Part shown: positions 46,256 to 55,051 of the stretch, piece by piece
Layout of the letters: each line of letters starts with the position of its first letter
How positions within the stretch are numbered: position 1 is the stretch's first letter
NCBI RefSeq assembly: GCF_016916835.1
Contig: NZ_JAFFIX010000018.1
Location: 1 to 64,000 of the forward strand
DNA: 64,000 nt
DNA from: Actinacidiphila bryophytorum
GTDB lineage: Bacteria > Actinomycetota > Actinomycetes > Streptomycetales > Streptomycetaceae
Reading direction: 5' to 3'
The notes under the pieces: generated by a model
Told to the model about the DNA's origin: nothing
The model's input: the letters and a program-made list of their open reading frames with translations, nothing else
Database searches by the model: none
Program-made: the position numbers and the translations under genes

Positions 46256-47160
46256 GCGATGCCCCCGTCTCTCGGGCTGGGTTCGTCGGACAGGGCGCCG
46301 AGCAGCGCCTCGGCGAACTCGGCCTTGAGCATGCCGTTGGCCAGGGCGCGGTCCGCGGTCGCGCGGGCCATGGCCACGTAGGAGGGCACCGTGTCGGGGG
46401 CGTGCTCGCGCAGTTCGCGCAGGTGGGCCGCGACGGTGCCGGCGTCGCCCCGGGCGACGGGTCCCGTGAGGGCGCCGTCGCCCGACCGCAGGGCGTTGTC
46501 CAGGGCCGCGCCCAGCAGCGGGCCGAGCATCCGGCCCGGCTCCGTCACGCCCGCGAGGCCCAGCAGGTCCCTGGCCTGGGCCACCAGCGTCACCAGGTGG
46601 TTCGCGCCGATCGCCAGGGCCGCGTGGTAGAGCGGGCGGGCCGACTCCTCGACCCACTCCGGTTCGCCGCCCATCTCGATGACCAGGGCCTCGGCGGCCA
46701 GCCGCAGTTCGCCCGGTGCGGTCACCCCGAACGAGCACCCGGCCAGCCGCTGCACGTCCACCGGGGTGCCCGTGAAGGTCATCGCCGGGTGCAGCGCCAG
46801 CGGGAGCGCGCCCGCGCGCAATGCCGGGTCCAGCACGGCCGTGCCGTACCGGCCCGAGGTGTGGACCAGCAACTGGCCCGGGCGGACCGCGCCGGTCTCC
46901 GCCAGGCCTCTGACGAGGTCGGGGAGCGCGTCGTCAGGGACGGTCAGCAGCACGAGGTCGGCCGCGGCCATCACCTGGCCGGGCTCGACCATCGGCACGC
47001 CCGGCAGCAGGGCCTCGGCCCTGCGCCGCGACGCCTCGGACACGCCCGAGGCCGCGACGGGGCGGTGCCCCGCCAACCCCAGGGCCGCGGCCAGTGCGGG
47101 TCCCACCCGCCCGGCCCCCACGACGCCCACGGTCAGACGGCCGGGCCGTTCCTCCACCAT
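46252..47160 (-). CDS. Rossmann-like DUF2520 protein, possible ketopantoate-reductase-like enzyme
   Basis: This 302-aa protein has an N-terminal dinucleotide motif ([18 protein letters not shown]) and a helical C-terminal half ([29 protein letters not shown]) characteristic of the DUF2520 family, related to 6-phosphogluconate/ketopantoate reductases. It sits first in the panC operon, as its homologue does in mycobacteria, with a 4-bp overlap. A role in pantoate supply is inferred from context. ATG 47160 follows GGGAGGCG. Confidence 0.85.
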   Translation of the reverse strand: MVEERPGRLTVGVVGAGRVGPALAAALGLAGHRPVAASGVSEASRRRAEALLPGVPMVEPGQVMAAADLVLLTVPDDALPDLVRGLAETGAVRPGQLLVHTSGRYGTAVLDPALRAGALPLALHPAMTFTGTPVDVQRLAGCSFGVTAPGELRLAAEALVIEMGGEPEWVEESARPLYHAALAIGANHLVTLVAQARDLLGLAGVTEPGRMLGPLLGAALDNALRSGDGALTGPVARGDAGTVAAHLRELREHAPDTVPSYVAMARATADRALANGMLKAEFAEALLGALSDEPSPRDGGIA

Positions 47161-47567
47161 TTCGCCTCCCGCTGCGGGCTTCTCGTCAATCCTACGTTAA
47201 CCCCCTCGGCAGGGTCGCCCTCCAGGCAGGTGCCACTTGCTGTGGCGTTGCTTTCATTCCCGCTCCCCGGGCTGGGTGCGCAGTTCCCCGCGCCCCTGAA
47301 AGACGCTCACCCTGCGGGGAGAGGGCGCCCACCAGGGGCGCGGGGAACTGCGCGACAAGCCACGACGTAGCCGCAAGCAGGCAACGCACCGCAACGCACC
47401 GCAAGGGGCAGTCGCCCAGGCCGCCGCCGGCGGGGGAAAGTAACCAACGCCACAGCAAGTGGCACCGTCGGGAGCAGCCCCGCAGGGGGTTGTCCACCTT
47501 GGGGATTAGGGGGAGATCGCTCCCGGGGCTGACCCCGGAAGAAGAAGCGTTACCTACGCTGGCTTAT
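47161..47567. other. Gap upstream of the two-component genes, mostly palindromic element
   Basis: The gap contains copy 2 of the dispersed element (listed separately) and the promoter of the kinase gene (TACGCT at 47555-47560). No gene is supported. Confidence 0.7.
47231..47464. repeat. Dispersed palindromic intergenic element, copy 2
   Basis: Outer box TGCCACTTGCTGTGGCGTTGC at 47231-47251 and its inverse at 47446-47464. Inner box TGCGCAGTTCCCCGCGCCCC at 47277-47296 and its inverse at 47335-47354. The centre contains ACGCTCACCCTGCGG and GAGAGGGCGCC. This is the cleanest full copy in the window. Confidence 0.85.
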
Positions 47568-48776
47568 GTGCAGCGCGTCTACGAATTCCTCCGCAAACAC
47601 CCGACGTGGGTCGACAGCTTCTGGGCTGTCGTCCTGCTCGCGGCGTGCGCGGTGTGGATCGCCGCGGACCGCACGCCTTCCCCGGCGGCGCGAGCCGCCG
47701 CCGTGCCGTTGTCGCTGGCCCTGGCCGTGGTCGTGGCGCTGCGGCGCCGGTCGCCGGAGAAGATGCTGCTGCTCGCGATCGGCACGGGCGTGGCACAGCT
47801 GGTGCTGGACGTGCAGGCGCCGAACCCGGGCGACGCGGCGATGCTGGTGGTCATCTACACGTGCGCGTCGAACGGCGCGCGCTGGTCGTCGCGGCTGGCG
47901 CTGACCGCGGGCCTGCTGGCGACGCCGTTGTCGATGGTGCGCTGGCCGCCGCACGACGAGTACTCGACGATCTGGACGACGCTGATCCAGACGTTCTTCC
48001 TGACGGTGATCTTCGCGCTGTCGTGGGTGATCGGCGACCGGCTGCGGACCCGGCGGGCGTATTACGCGCAGTTGGAGGAGCGGGCCGAGCGGCTGCACCG
48101 GGAGCGGGAGGCGCAGTCGAAGGCGGCGGTGGCCGCCGAGCGGGCGCGGATCGCCCGGGAACTGCACGATGTGGTGGCGCACAACGTGTCGGTGATGGTG
48201 GTGCAGGCGGACGGCGCGGCCTATGTGCTGGACGTGGCGCCGGACCAGGCCAAGCAGGCGCTGAGCACGATCTCCAGCACGGGCCGCCAGGCGCTGGCGG
48301 AGATGCGCAGGCTGCTGGGGCTGCTGCGGGCGGGGGACGACGCGGGCGGGGAGTACGTGCCGCAGCCCGGGGTGGACCAGCTGGCGGATCTCATCGACCA
48401 GGTGCGCGGGGCGGGGCTGCCGGTGCGGTTCGAGGTGGCGGGGCAGGCCAGGCCGCTGTCGAGCGGGGTGGAGCTGACGGCCTACCGGATCGTGCAGGAG
48501 GCGCTGACCAACGTCCGCAAGCACGGCGGGGACGGGGCGAGCGCGAGTGTGCTGCTGGGGTTCGGGGACGCGGCGCTCGACCTGCTGATCGAGGACGACG
48601 GGCGCGGGGGCAGGGACGGCCTGTACGAGCAGGGCGGCAGGGACGGGCTCGGGCAGGGCCTGATCGGCATGCGGGAGCGGATCGGCATGGTCGGCGGCAC
48701 GCTCGACGCCGGGCCGCGTCCCGAGGGCGGTTTCCGCATCAGCGCGGTGCTGCCGCTGACCGCGGCGGGCAAGTGA
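47568..48776 (+). CDS. Sensor histidine kinase, NarL/LiaS-like
   Basis: This 402-aa kinase has four N-terminal hydrophobic segments (residues about 15-145), a coiled coil, the HisKA_3 box ARIARELHDVVAHNVSVMV and the ATP-binding C-terminus (VQEALTNVRKHGG, IEDDGRGG, QGLIGMRERIGMVGGTL). The GTG at 47568 has TACGCT (47555-47560) 7 nt upstream, a leaderless promoter. It overlaps the next gene's alternative start by 4 bp and should phosphorylate that regulator. Signal unknown. Confidence 0.92.
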   Translation: MQRVYEFLRKHPTWVDSFWAVVLLAACAVWIAADRTPSPAARAAAVPLSLALAVVVALRRRSPEKMLLLAIGTGVAQLVLDVQAPNPGDAAMLVVIYTCASNGARWSSRLALTAGLLATPLSMVRWPPHDEYSTIWTTLIQTFFLTVIFALSWVIGDRLRTRRAYYAQLEERAERLHREREAQSKAAVAAERARIARELHDVVAHNVSVMVVQADGAAYVLDVAPDQAKQALSTISSTGRQALAEMRRLLGLLRAGDDAGGEYVPQPGVDQLADLIDQVRGAGLPVRFEVAGQARPLSSGVELTAYRIVQEALTNVRKHGGDGASASVLLGFGDAALDLLIEDDGRGGRDGLYEQGGRDGLGQGLIGMRERIGMVGGTLDAGPRPEGGFRISAVLPLTAAGK

Positions 48777-48793
48777 GCGAGGAGAGGGATCTG

Positions 48794-49483
48794 ATGGCGA
48801 TCCGCGTCATGCTGGTGGACGACCAGGTGCTGCTGCGTACGGGCTTCCGTATGGTGCTGGCCGCGCAGCCGGACATGGAGGTCGTGGCCGAGGCGGGCGA
48901 CGGTGCCGAGGCGCTGGACGTGCTGCGGGCGACGGCGGTCGACGTGGTGCTGATGGACGTGCGGATGCCGCGGATGGACGGTGTGGAGGCGACGCGGCGG
49001 ATCTGCGGGGGCGAGCGGCAGCGGGGCGGCGACGGGCCGCGGGTGCTGATCCTGACGACCTTCGACCTGGACGAGTACGCGTTCGCCGCGCTCAAGGCGG
49101 GGGCTGCGGGCTTCATGCTCAAGGACGTGCCGCCGGACGAGCTGCTGGCGGCGATCCGCGCGGTGCACAGCGGTGACGCGGTGGTGGCGCCGAGTACGAC
49201 CCGGCGGCTGCTGGACCGCTTCACGCCGATGCTGCCGACGGCGGGCTCCGAGCCGCGGCACCAGGAGCTGGACAAGCTCACCGACCGGGAGCGCGAGGTG
49301 CTGCTGCTGGTGGCGCAGGGCCTGTCCAACGGTGAGATCGCCCGCAAGCTGGTGCTGTCGGAGGCGACGGTGAAGACGCATGTGGGCCGCATCCTGACGA
49401 AGCTGGATCTGCGCGACCGGGTGCAGGCGGTGGTGCTGGCCTACGAGTCGGGGCTGGTCAGGGCGGGCGGCGGCGCCCTGTGA
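48794..49483 (+). CDS. NarL-family response regulator
   Basis: This 229-aa regulator has a receiver domain (MLVDDQVLLRTGFR, phospho-Asp in VVLMDVRMPRMDG, Lys in FMLKDVPPDE) and a LuxR-type helix-turn-helix (LTDREREVLLLVAQGLSNGEIARKLVLSEATVKTH in parts). The ATG at 48794 follows GAGGAGAGGG; a GTG at 48773 overlapping the kinase stop (GTGA) is an alternative. It forms a two-component pair with the upstream kinase. Targets unknown. Confidence 0.93.
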   Translation: MAIRVMLVDDQVLLRTGFRMVLAAQPDMEVVAEAGDGAEALDVLRATAVDVVLMDVRMPRMDGVEATRRICGGERQRGGDGPRVLILTTFDLDEYAFAALKAGAAGFMLKDVPPDELLAAIRAVHSGDAVVAPSTTRRLLDRFTPMLPTAGSEPRHQELDKLTDREREVLLLVAQGLSNGEIARKLVLSEATVKTHVGRILTKLDLRDRVQAVVLAYESGLVRAGGGAL

Positions 49484-49492
49484 CGTACGCCG

Positions 49493-49834
49493 CTACGCCG
49501 GCTGCTGCGGGTCGGGGCGCAGGGCGAGGTCGAGCAGTCCGGGGAAGCGGGCGTCGAACTCGGCCCTGCGCAGCCGGTTGAGCCGTTTCGGCCCGGCGTC
49601 GCGCTGTTCGACCAGGCCCGCGGCCCGCAGCGTGGCGAAGTGGTGGCTGAGCGCGGCCTTGCCGACGGGTACGTCGAAGGAGCCGCAGGTGCGCTCCCAG
49701 TCGGCGCAGCCGTCCAGTTCGCGGACCAGCCGCAGACGTACGGGGTCGGCGAGAGCACTAAGTGCCGTCAGGAGGGGTACGTGGTCGGGGTGGGTGTGAT
49801 CCGGGGCGGCCCGGTGTGCCCGCGGTGCGGTCAT
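49493..49834 (-). CDS. ArsR-family regulator
   Basis: This 113-aa winged-helix protein contains LLTALSALADPVRLRLVRELDGC and PVGKAALSHHFATLRAAGLVEQRDAG. There are two cysteines but no obvious metal site. The ATG follows GGGAGGACGCC. It is divergent from the quinone oxidoreductase at 49938, which it probably represses; a GAGTGT/ACACTC inverted pair lies in the gap. Confidence 0.88.
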   Translation of the reverse strand: MTAPRAHRAAPDHTHPDHVPLLTALSALADPVRLRLVRELDGCADWERTCGSFDVPVGKAALSHHFATLRAAGLVEQRDAGPKRLNRLRRAEFDARFPGLLDLALRPDPQQPA

Positions 49835-49870
49835 GGCGTCCTCCCGGAGGTGGAATCAGACCGAGTTGCC

Positions 49871-49896
49871 GAGTGTTCGACCAGAATCATACACTC
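49871..49896. promoter_or_regulatory. Candidate ArsR operator
   Basis: GAGTGT (49871-49876) and ACACTC (49891-49896) are inverted with a 14-bp spacer, about 40 bp before the oxidoreductase start. Confidence 0.4.
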
Positions 49897-49937
49897 AACG
49901 GTGTTCGCTTTTCATTGAACAGCAAGGGGGAAGCGCC

Positions 49938-50909
49938 ATGCGCGCCATGATCTTCGAGGAGTTCGGCGGACCTGAGGTGCTGCACCAGGTGGACCTGCCG
50001 GAACCGACGCCGGGACCGGGCGAGATCACCGTCGACGTCGCCTACGCGGGCATCAACTTCGCCGACGTCCTCGCCAGATCCGAGGGCTACCGCGTCGACG
50101 CCCTCCCCTTCCGCCCGGGCCTCGAAGTCGCCGGACGGGTGCGCGCGGTCGGCGAAGGCGTCACCGCCTTCACCCCCGGACAGGAGGTCACCTCCTTCAT
50201 GCGCGGCGGCGGTTACTCCGAGATCGCCGTCGCACCCGCCGCCACCACCTTCCCCGTACCGCACGGGCTCGACCTGCGCGCCGCCGCGTCACTGCCCAGC
50301 GTGCTGCCCACGGCGTACGCCCTGCTGCACGACATCGCGCGGCTGCGCGAAGGCGACACGGTCCTCGTACACAGTGCCGCGGGCGGTGTCGGCACCGTCG
50401 CGGGACAGCTCGCCCGGCTGGGCGGGGCCAGTGCGGTCTACGGCGTCGTCTCCAGCTTCGACAAGGCGCCGCACGCACTCAAGTCCGGTTACGACCAGGT
50501 GTTCCTGACGCCGGACTTCGACACGGACGTGCTGGCCGCGACGGGAGGGCGGGGCGTCGACATCGCCCTCGACCCGATCGGCGGCGACACCTTCCGCCGC
50601 ACCCTCGCCGTGACCGCGCGCTTCGGGCGGCTCGTCTCCTTCGGCAACTCCGGCTCCGCGGAACCCTGGACTGTCGGCGCCGCCGACATCTACCCGGCCG
50701 CGCTCACCGTCTCCGGCTTCTCCCTCATGGGCCTGGCCGCCGCGGACCCCTCCCGCCTGCGGGAGCTGGCCGACGCGGCTTTCCGTGCGGTGACGGACGG
50801 TGGCGTGGAGCTTCCCGTCACCGCCGAGTTCGCCCTCGCGGACGCGGGCGCCGCCCACAGCCTGGTCGAGTCCCGCTCGACGACCGGCAAACTCCTGCTC
50901 CGCATCTAG
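49938..50909 (+). CDS. Zinc-independent quinone oxidoreductase (MDR family)
   Basis: This 323-aa NADPH-dependent reductase starts MRAMIFEEFGGPEVL and has the Rossmann motif VLVHSAAGGVGTVAGQLA and GGRGVDIALDPIGGDTF. Zinc-binding cysteines of alcohol dehydrogenases are absent, as in quinone oxidoreductases. The ATG at 49938 follows AAGGGGGAAG. Control by the divergent ArsR protein suggests induction by thiol-reactive or quinone compounds. Confidence 0.9.
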   Translation: MRAMIFEEFGGPEVLHQVDLPEPTPGPGEITVDVAYAGINFADVLARSEGYRVDALPFRPGLEVAGRVRAVGEGVTAFTPGQEVTSFMRGGGYSEIAVAPAATTFPVPHGLDLRAAASLPSVLPTAYALLHDIARLREGDTVLVHSAAGGVGTVAGQLARLGGASAVYGVVSSFDKAPHALKSGYDQVFLTPDFDTDVLAATGGRGVDIALDPIGGDTFRRTLAVTARFGRLVSFGNSGSAEPWTVGAADIYPAALTVSGFSLMGLAAADPSRLRELADAAFRAVTDGGVELPVTAEFALADAGAAHSLVESRSTTGKLLLRI

Positions 50910-50914
50910 GGGGT

Positions 50915-51193
50915 TGCCACTTCCTGTGGCGTTGCGTCTCCCCCGCCGCACTGGCTTGTCGCGCGGTTCCCCGCGCCCCTGAGGTCCTGCCCCTTGCGGC
51001 GAGCGATCGTCTTTCCCGCCGTCGTGGCTTGTCGCGCAGTTCCCCGCGCCCCTTTTGCTTGCCCCCTTCCCGCAGGGTGAGCGTTTTTCAGGCGGCGCCC
51101 TCTGCGGAAGAGGGTGAGCGTTTTTCAGGGGCGCGGGGAACTGCGCCACCAGCCCGGACCGGTGGGAAGACGCGTCGCCACCGCAAGTGGCAA
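50915..51193. repeat. Dispersed palindromic intergenic element, copy 3 (expanded)
   Basis: Outer boxes at 50915-50935 and inverted at 51175-51193. Three inner boxes: 50960-50979 (one mismatch), 51033-51052 and inverted 51128-51147. A nested inverted pair around 51077-51125 repeats GTGAGCGTTTTTCAGG twice. The gap to cdgB holds no gene. Confidence 0.8.
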
Positions 51194-51276
51194 CCCCCGA
51201 GGCGCCCCCGCCGGGGGAAAGCCGACCGCCCACCGCAAGGGGCACACCAGGCGACCAGGGCCGGGTGAGGCCAGGT

Positions 51277-52938
51277 TCAGCCGGCGCGGCGGTGGTTGGG
51301 GCGGGCGCCGGAAGAAGAGCGGGAGCGCTTCTCGACGTACATGCGCTGGTCCGCCGAGTGGAGCACCTCTTCCGCGGTCATGCCGCAGCCGGCCCAGCCG
51401 ATGCCGAAGCTGGCGCCGACGCGGACGGCGCGCCCGTCGACCCTGATGGGCGGGATGATCGCGTTGCGCAGCCGCACCGCGAGGTCCGCCGCGTCGGCCG
51501 GGGCGAGCCCGTCGGCGAGGACGACGAACTCGTCACCGCCGAGCCGTGCGACGGTGTCACCGTCGCGTACCGCGCCGGTGAGCCGGCGGGCGACCTCGAT
51601 GAGGACGGCGTCACCGGTGTGGTGGCCGAAGCGGTCGTTGATGGACTTGAAGCCGTCGAGGTCGCAGAACAGGACGGCGAGCCCCTTGGCGGGAGCCGGG
51701 TCGTTCTCGTCGGGCGCGACGGTGTGGACGTGCGAGTCGTAGCCGATGGCGCCGAGCGGCGCGGCCAGTTCGTCGGGTCCGTAGCCGTAGCTGAAGGCGA
51801 ACTCGTCGGGGCCTTCCGCCTCCGCGGCGAGGGCCGCGGCGTCCTTGTCCTGCGGGCGGGAGCAGAGCCGGGCGGAGAGCCGGGCGCGCAGTTCCGCGCT
51901 GTTGGGCAGGCCGGTGAGCGAGTCGTGGCTGGCCCGGTGGGCGAGCTGCAGTTCGCGGCCCTTGCGCTCCTCGATGTCCTCGACGTGGGTGAGCAGGAAG
52001 CGCGGCCCGTCGGCGGTGTCGGCGACGACGGAGTTGCGCAGCGAGACCCACACGTAGCTGCCGTCGCGGCGGGCGAGCCGCAGTTCTGCCCGGCCGCCTT
52101 CCGCCGAGGTGCGCAGCAGCAGGCCGACGTCCTCGGGGTGGACGAGGTCGGAGAAGGAGTAGCGGCGCATGACGGAGCTGCTGCGGCCGAGCAGCCGGCA
52201 CAGCGCGTCGTTGGCGCGCAGCAGCTTGCCGTGCTGGTCGCCGCCCATCTCGGCGATGGCCATGCCGCTGGGGGCGTACTCGAAGGCCTGCCGGAAGCCC
52301 TCCTCGCTGGCGCGCAGCGCCTGCTGGTCGCGTTCGAGCCGGACCAGGGCGCGCTGCATGTTGGCGCGCATACGGGCGTTGCTGATCGCGATGCCGGCCT
52401 GGAAGGCGTACATCTGGAGGGCTTCGCAGCCCCAGGGGCCGGGGTGGCGGCCGGTGGAGGGGCGGTCCACGGACAGGACGCCGATCAGCTCGCCCGCGCC
52501 GTTCTGCGAGGAGTGCATGGGGGCGTAGAGGCGGTCGCCGGGGTGCCATTCGTCGGCGAAGCGGGGCAGCGGGCCTTCGGTGTGCCACTGGGGCACGTCG
52601 TCGTCGGTGAGGACCCAGCCCTCGGTGTGCGGGATGAAGCGCAGCGAGCCCCAGCGCTGGCCCATGCTGAGCCGCCGCTCCCAGGACGCGCGCGGGCCGA
52701 CCTTGCCGGACAGCAGGGCCTCGCCCGCGGTGCTGCCGGCGAAGGCCGCGACGACGAGGTCGCCGTCGGGGCGTACCAGGTTGACGGCGGCCAGGTCGTA
52801 GCCCAGCCCTTTGACCACCCCGTCGGCCACGGCCTGCAGGGTGTCGGCAAGACTGCGTGCCGTGTTGAGGTCCGCCACGACCTGGTGCAGTTGACGCAAG
52901 GTCGCGAGGCGGACATACGGCTCCGACTCGGTATCCAT
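51277..52938 (-). CDS. cdgB: Diguanylate cyclase CdgB (GAF-PAS-GGDEF)
   Basis: This 553-aa cytoplasmic enzyme makes c-di-GMP. It has a GAF domain (residues about 20-195), a PAS domain (about 210-330) and a GGDEF domain with the intact active site RLGGDEF and an inhibitory RxxD site (RDGD) five residues before it. A stretch of about 65 residues rich in Asp/Ala/Glu separates HDSLTGLPN from the FCDLDGFKSIND core. Domain order and neighbours (flavin reductase, arfB, terD) match Streptomyces CdgB, which controls development under BldD. Confidence 0.93.
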   Translation of the reverse strand: MDTESEPYVRLATLRQLHQVVADLNTARSLADTLQAVADGVVKGLGYDLAAVNLVRPDGDLVVAAFAGSTAGEALLSGKVGPRASWERRLSMGQRWGSLRFIPHTEGWVLTDDDVPQWHTEGPLPRFADEWHPGDRLYAPMHSSQNGAGELIGVLSVDRPSTGRHPGPWGCEALQMYAFQAGIAISNARMRANMQRALVRLERDQQALRASEEGFRQAFEYAPSGMAIAEMGGDQHGKLLRANDALCRLLGRSSSVMRRYSFSDLVHPEDVGLLLRTSAEGGRAELRLARRDGSYVWVSLRNSVVADTADGPRFLLTHVEDIEERKGRELQLAHRASHDSLTGLPNSAELRARLSARLCSRPQDKDAAALAAEAEGPDEFAFSYGYGPDELAAPLGAIGYDSHVHTVAPDENDPAPAKGLAVLFCDLDGFKSINDRFGHHTGDAVLIEVARRLTGAVRDGDTVARLGGDEFVVLADGLAPADAADLAVRLRNAIIPPIRVDGRAVRVGASFGIGWAGCGMTAEEVLHSADQRMYVEKRSRSSSGARPNHRRAG

Positions 52939-53208
52939 GCCCCTCTCCGCGCCCTCGACAACAACTCCCGTGATCTCTGCGATACATCCGACGACACCGA
53001 TGGCACCGGTTTACACCGGCCACTGAATCACAGCGAGCTGTGCGGTCGGTACACAGGGTCAACAATTACTGCTTCTTGTGACTCAAGTCACATCATCGGG
53101 TGAGCGTACGGATACGGAGGGTGCAGGAGAGGTCCTAGGACCCGGCCGCGGTATGACTGCGACCACAGCCCGATCCGCATTCTCGTACCGACCCGTAACG
53201 TGAGGAAC
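52939..53208. other. Divergent promoter region of cdgB and the flavin reductase
   Basis: This region contains a TAACGT hexamer (53196-53201) for the reductase and a candidate operator TGTGACT-CA-AGTCACA (53077-53092) that may serve cdgB. No gene is seen. Confidence 0.6.
53077..53092. promoter_or_regulatory. TGTGACT/AGTCACA inverted repeat upstream of cdgB
   Basis: Seven-bp perfect arms surround CA. It resembles half-sites of the developmental repressor BldD (TnAC and GTnA) but is 1 bp shorter than its usual palindrome. Confidence 0.4.
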
Positions 53209-53760
53209 GTGCTTCACACTTCACCAGACCGGCATCCTGGGACCACCATGGCCCAGACCGTCGACACCGATGACTTCCGCGCCGCGATGACCCGCCTCAC
53301 GGCGGGCGTCGTCCTCATCACCGCGCACGACCCGGACGACGGGCCGCGCGGCGAGGACGTCGGCATGACCGCGACCGCCTTCATGTCCGTCTCCCTCGAA
53401 CCCCCGATGGTGCTGGTGAGCGTCCGGGTCGGGTCCCGGATGGACGAGCTGCTCGAACGGCAGCCACGCTGGGCCGCCTCCGTGCTCAGCGAGAGCCAGC
53501 GGCACATCGCCGGGCGCTTCGCGCTGCGCGGGCGGATCAGCGACCGGCTGCTCTTCGAGGACATCGCCTACTACCGCGGTGAGCACTCCGGCGCCCCGAT
53601 CCTGGGCGGCGCGCTGTCCATACTGGAGTGCGAGACGACCCAGCGCGTACCGGCGGGCGACCACACGCTCGTCGTCGCCCGCGTGCTTGCCGCCCGCACC
53701 CCGAGCGCCGACGGCGGGCCGCTGACGTACTTCCGCGGCCGCTACCGCTTCCTGCGGTAG
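53209..53760 (+). CDS. Flavin reductase-like protein
   Basis: This 183-aa flavin reductase domain protein contains DFRAAMTRLTAGVVLITAHD, TATAFMSVSLEPPMVLVSV and FEDIAYYRGEHSGAPILGGAL, a split-barrel FMN reductase pattern. It should reduce flavin for a partner oxygenase. The GTG at 53209 is chosen because TAACGT lies exactly 7 nt upstream; ATG 53248 would trim 13 residues without damaging the fold. The partner is unknown. Confidence 0.87.
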   Translation: MLHTSPDRHPGTTMAQTVDTDDFRAAMTRLTAGVVLITAHDPDDGPRGEDVGMTATAFMSVSLEPPMVLVSVRVGSRMDELLERQPRWAASVLSESQRHIAGRFALRGRISDRLLFEDIAYYRGEHSGAPILGGALSILECETTQRVPAGDHTLVVARVLAARTPSADGGPLTYFRGRYRFLR

Positions 53761-53825
53761 CCGGACGCCCCGGGCCACCGCCGGACCCCGCGTCACCGCA
53801 GGACCCCGGCACGGCCGGCCGCCGG

Positions 53826-54254
53826 TCACTCCCAGCCGCCGCCGCTGCGCCCGCGCTTGGTCTGGCTGCGCTGCTTCTTCACCCGCAGCCGCCGCTCGTT
53901 GATGCCGCGCGGGATCTTCGTCGCCCGCCGCGCCTTCGGCGGCGGCGCCGTCGCCTCGGCCAGCAGCGCCGCGAGCCGCGCGGAGGCGGTCTCCCGGTTG
54001 CGCCACTGCGAGCGGTGCTCGGAGGCGCGCACCGCGATCACCCCGCCGGTCAGCCGGCCCGCAAGGCGCTCCAGCGCCCTGCGCTTCCACACCTCGGGCA
54101 GCGCCTCGGTCGCGGCGAGGTCGAACCGCAGCTCGACCTGGCTGTCGGTGGTGTTGACGTGCTGGCCGCCGGGCCCCGAGGAGCGCGAGAAACGCCACTG
54201 GAGCTCCGCCTCCGGCACGGAGACGGAACCGCGGATGACAAGTGGCCCGGACAT
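53826..54254 (-). CDS. arfB: Class I peptide chain release factor-like ribosome rescue protein
   Basis: This 142-aa protein has the catalytic GGQ motif in [19 protein letters not shown] and a basic C-terminal tail ([20 protein letters not shown]) that enters the mRNA channel. It hydrolyses peptidyl-tRNA on stalled ribosomes (ArfB/YaeJ). The ATG at 54254 follows GGAGG at very short spacing; the frame extends to 54320. It is divergent from terD. Confidence 0.9.
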   Translation of the reverse strand: MSGPLVIRGSVSVPEAELQWRFSRSSGPGGQHVNTTDSQVELRFDLAATEALPEVWKRRALERLAGRLTGGVIAVRASEHRSQWRNRETASARLAALLAEATAPPPKARRATKIPRGINERRLRVKKQRSQTKRGRSGGGWE

Positions 54255-54394
54255 GCCTCCATGGTCCCCCGCCGACGCTCCGGCGTCACGGGATTTACCT
54301 GCGCAGCGGAACCAGCACATCCCCCGTCCGCGTTCAGTCCGATGAGGGTAGTTTCGACGGCAACACCTACGACCAAGACATAAGGGGACTTCCC

Positions 54395-54970
54395 ATGGCG
54401 GTAAGCCTGTCCAAGGGCGGCAACGTCTCGCTGACCAAAGAGGCGCCCGGACTGACGGCAGTGACGGTCGGCCTCGGCTGGGACGTCCGTACCACCACCG
54501 GCACGGACTTCGACCTCGACGCGAGCGCCATCGCGGTCAACGCGGGCGGCAAGGTCTACTCGGACGGACACTTCGTCTTCTTCAACAACAAGCAGACGCC
54601 CGACCAGACCATCGTGCACACCGGCGACAACCGCACCGGCGAGGGCGAGGGCGACGACGAGGCGATCAACGTCAACCTGGCAGGGCTGCCCGCCGACATC
54701 GAGAAGATCGTCTTCCCGGTGTCCATCTACGACGCCGAGACCCGCAGCCAGAACTTCGGCCAGGTGCGCAACGCCTACATCCGCATCATCAACCAGGCAG
54801 GCGGCGCCGAGATCGCCCGCTACGACCTGAGCGAGGACGCCGCCACCGAGACCGCCATGGTCTTCGGCGAGCTGTACCGCAACGGGGCGGAGTGGAAGTT
54901 CCGCGCCGTCGGCCAGGGCTACGCCTCCGGCCTGGTCGGCATCGCCACCGACTTCGGCGTCTCCCTCTGA
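54395..54970 (+). CDS. terD: TerD-family calcium-binding stress protein
   Basis: This 191-aa beta-sandwich protein starts [20 protein letters not shown] and has the family motifs [28 protein letters not shown] and GEGEGDDE, the acidic calcium sites. It belongs to the tellurite/stress (ter) group, which in Streptomyces influences development and Ca response. The ATG at 54395 follows AAGGGGACTTCCC. A terB-like gene lies 0.7 kb downstream. Confidence 0.94.
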   Translation: MAVSLSKGGNVSLTKEAPGLTAVTVGLGWDVRTTTGTDFDLDASAIAVNAGGKVYSDGHFVFFNNKQTPDQTIVHTGDNRTGEGEGDDEAINVNLAGLPADIEKIVFPVSIYDAETRSQNFGQVRNAYIRIINQAGGAEIARYDLSEDAATETAMVFGELYRNGAEWKFRAVGQGYASGLVGIATDFGVSL

Positions 54971-55021
54971 CGAGCCGCGCACCGGGCGGCCGCCTCGCGC
55001 GCTGACCTGCGGGAGGCCGGT

Positions 55022-55051
55022 CACCCGGCGATCTGGGACGATCGCCGGGTG
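55022..55051. promoter_or_regulatory. Inverted repeat ending at a GTG start codon
   Basis: Arms CACCCGGCGAT and ATCGCCGGGTG (11 bp, perfect) flank an 8-nt centre. A GACGAT -10-like hexamer (55037-55042) lies 6 nt before the start codon GTG at 55049, inside the right arm. It would put the transcription start within the repeat. Confidence 0.65.
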
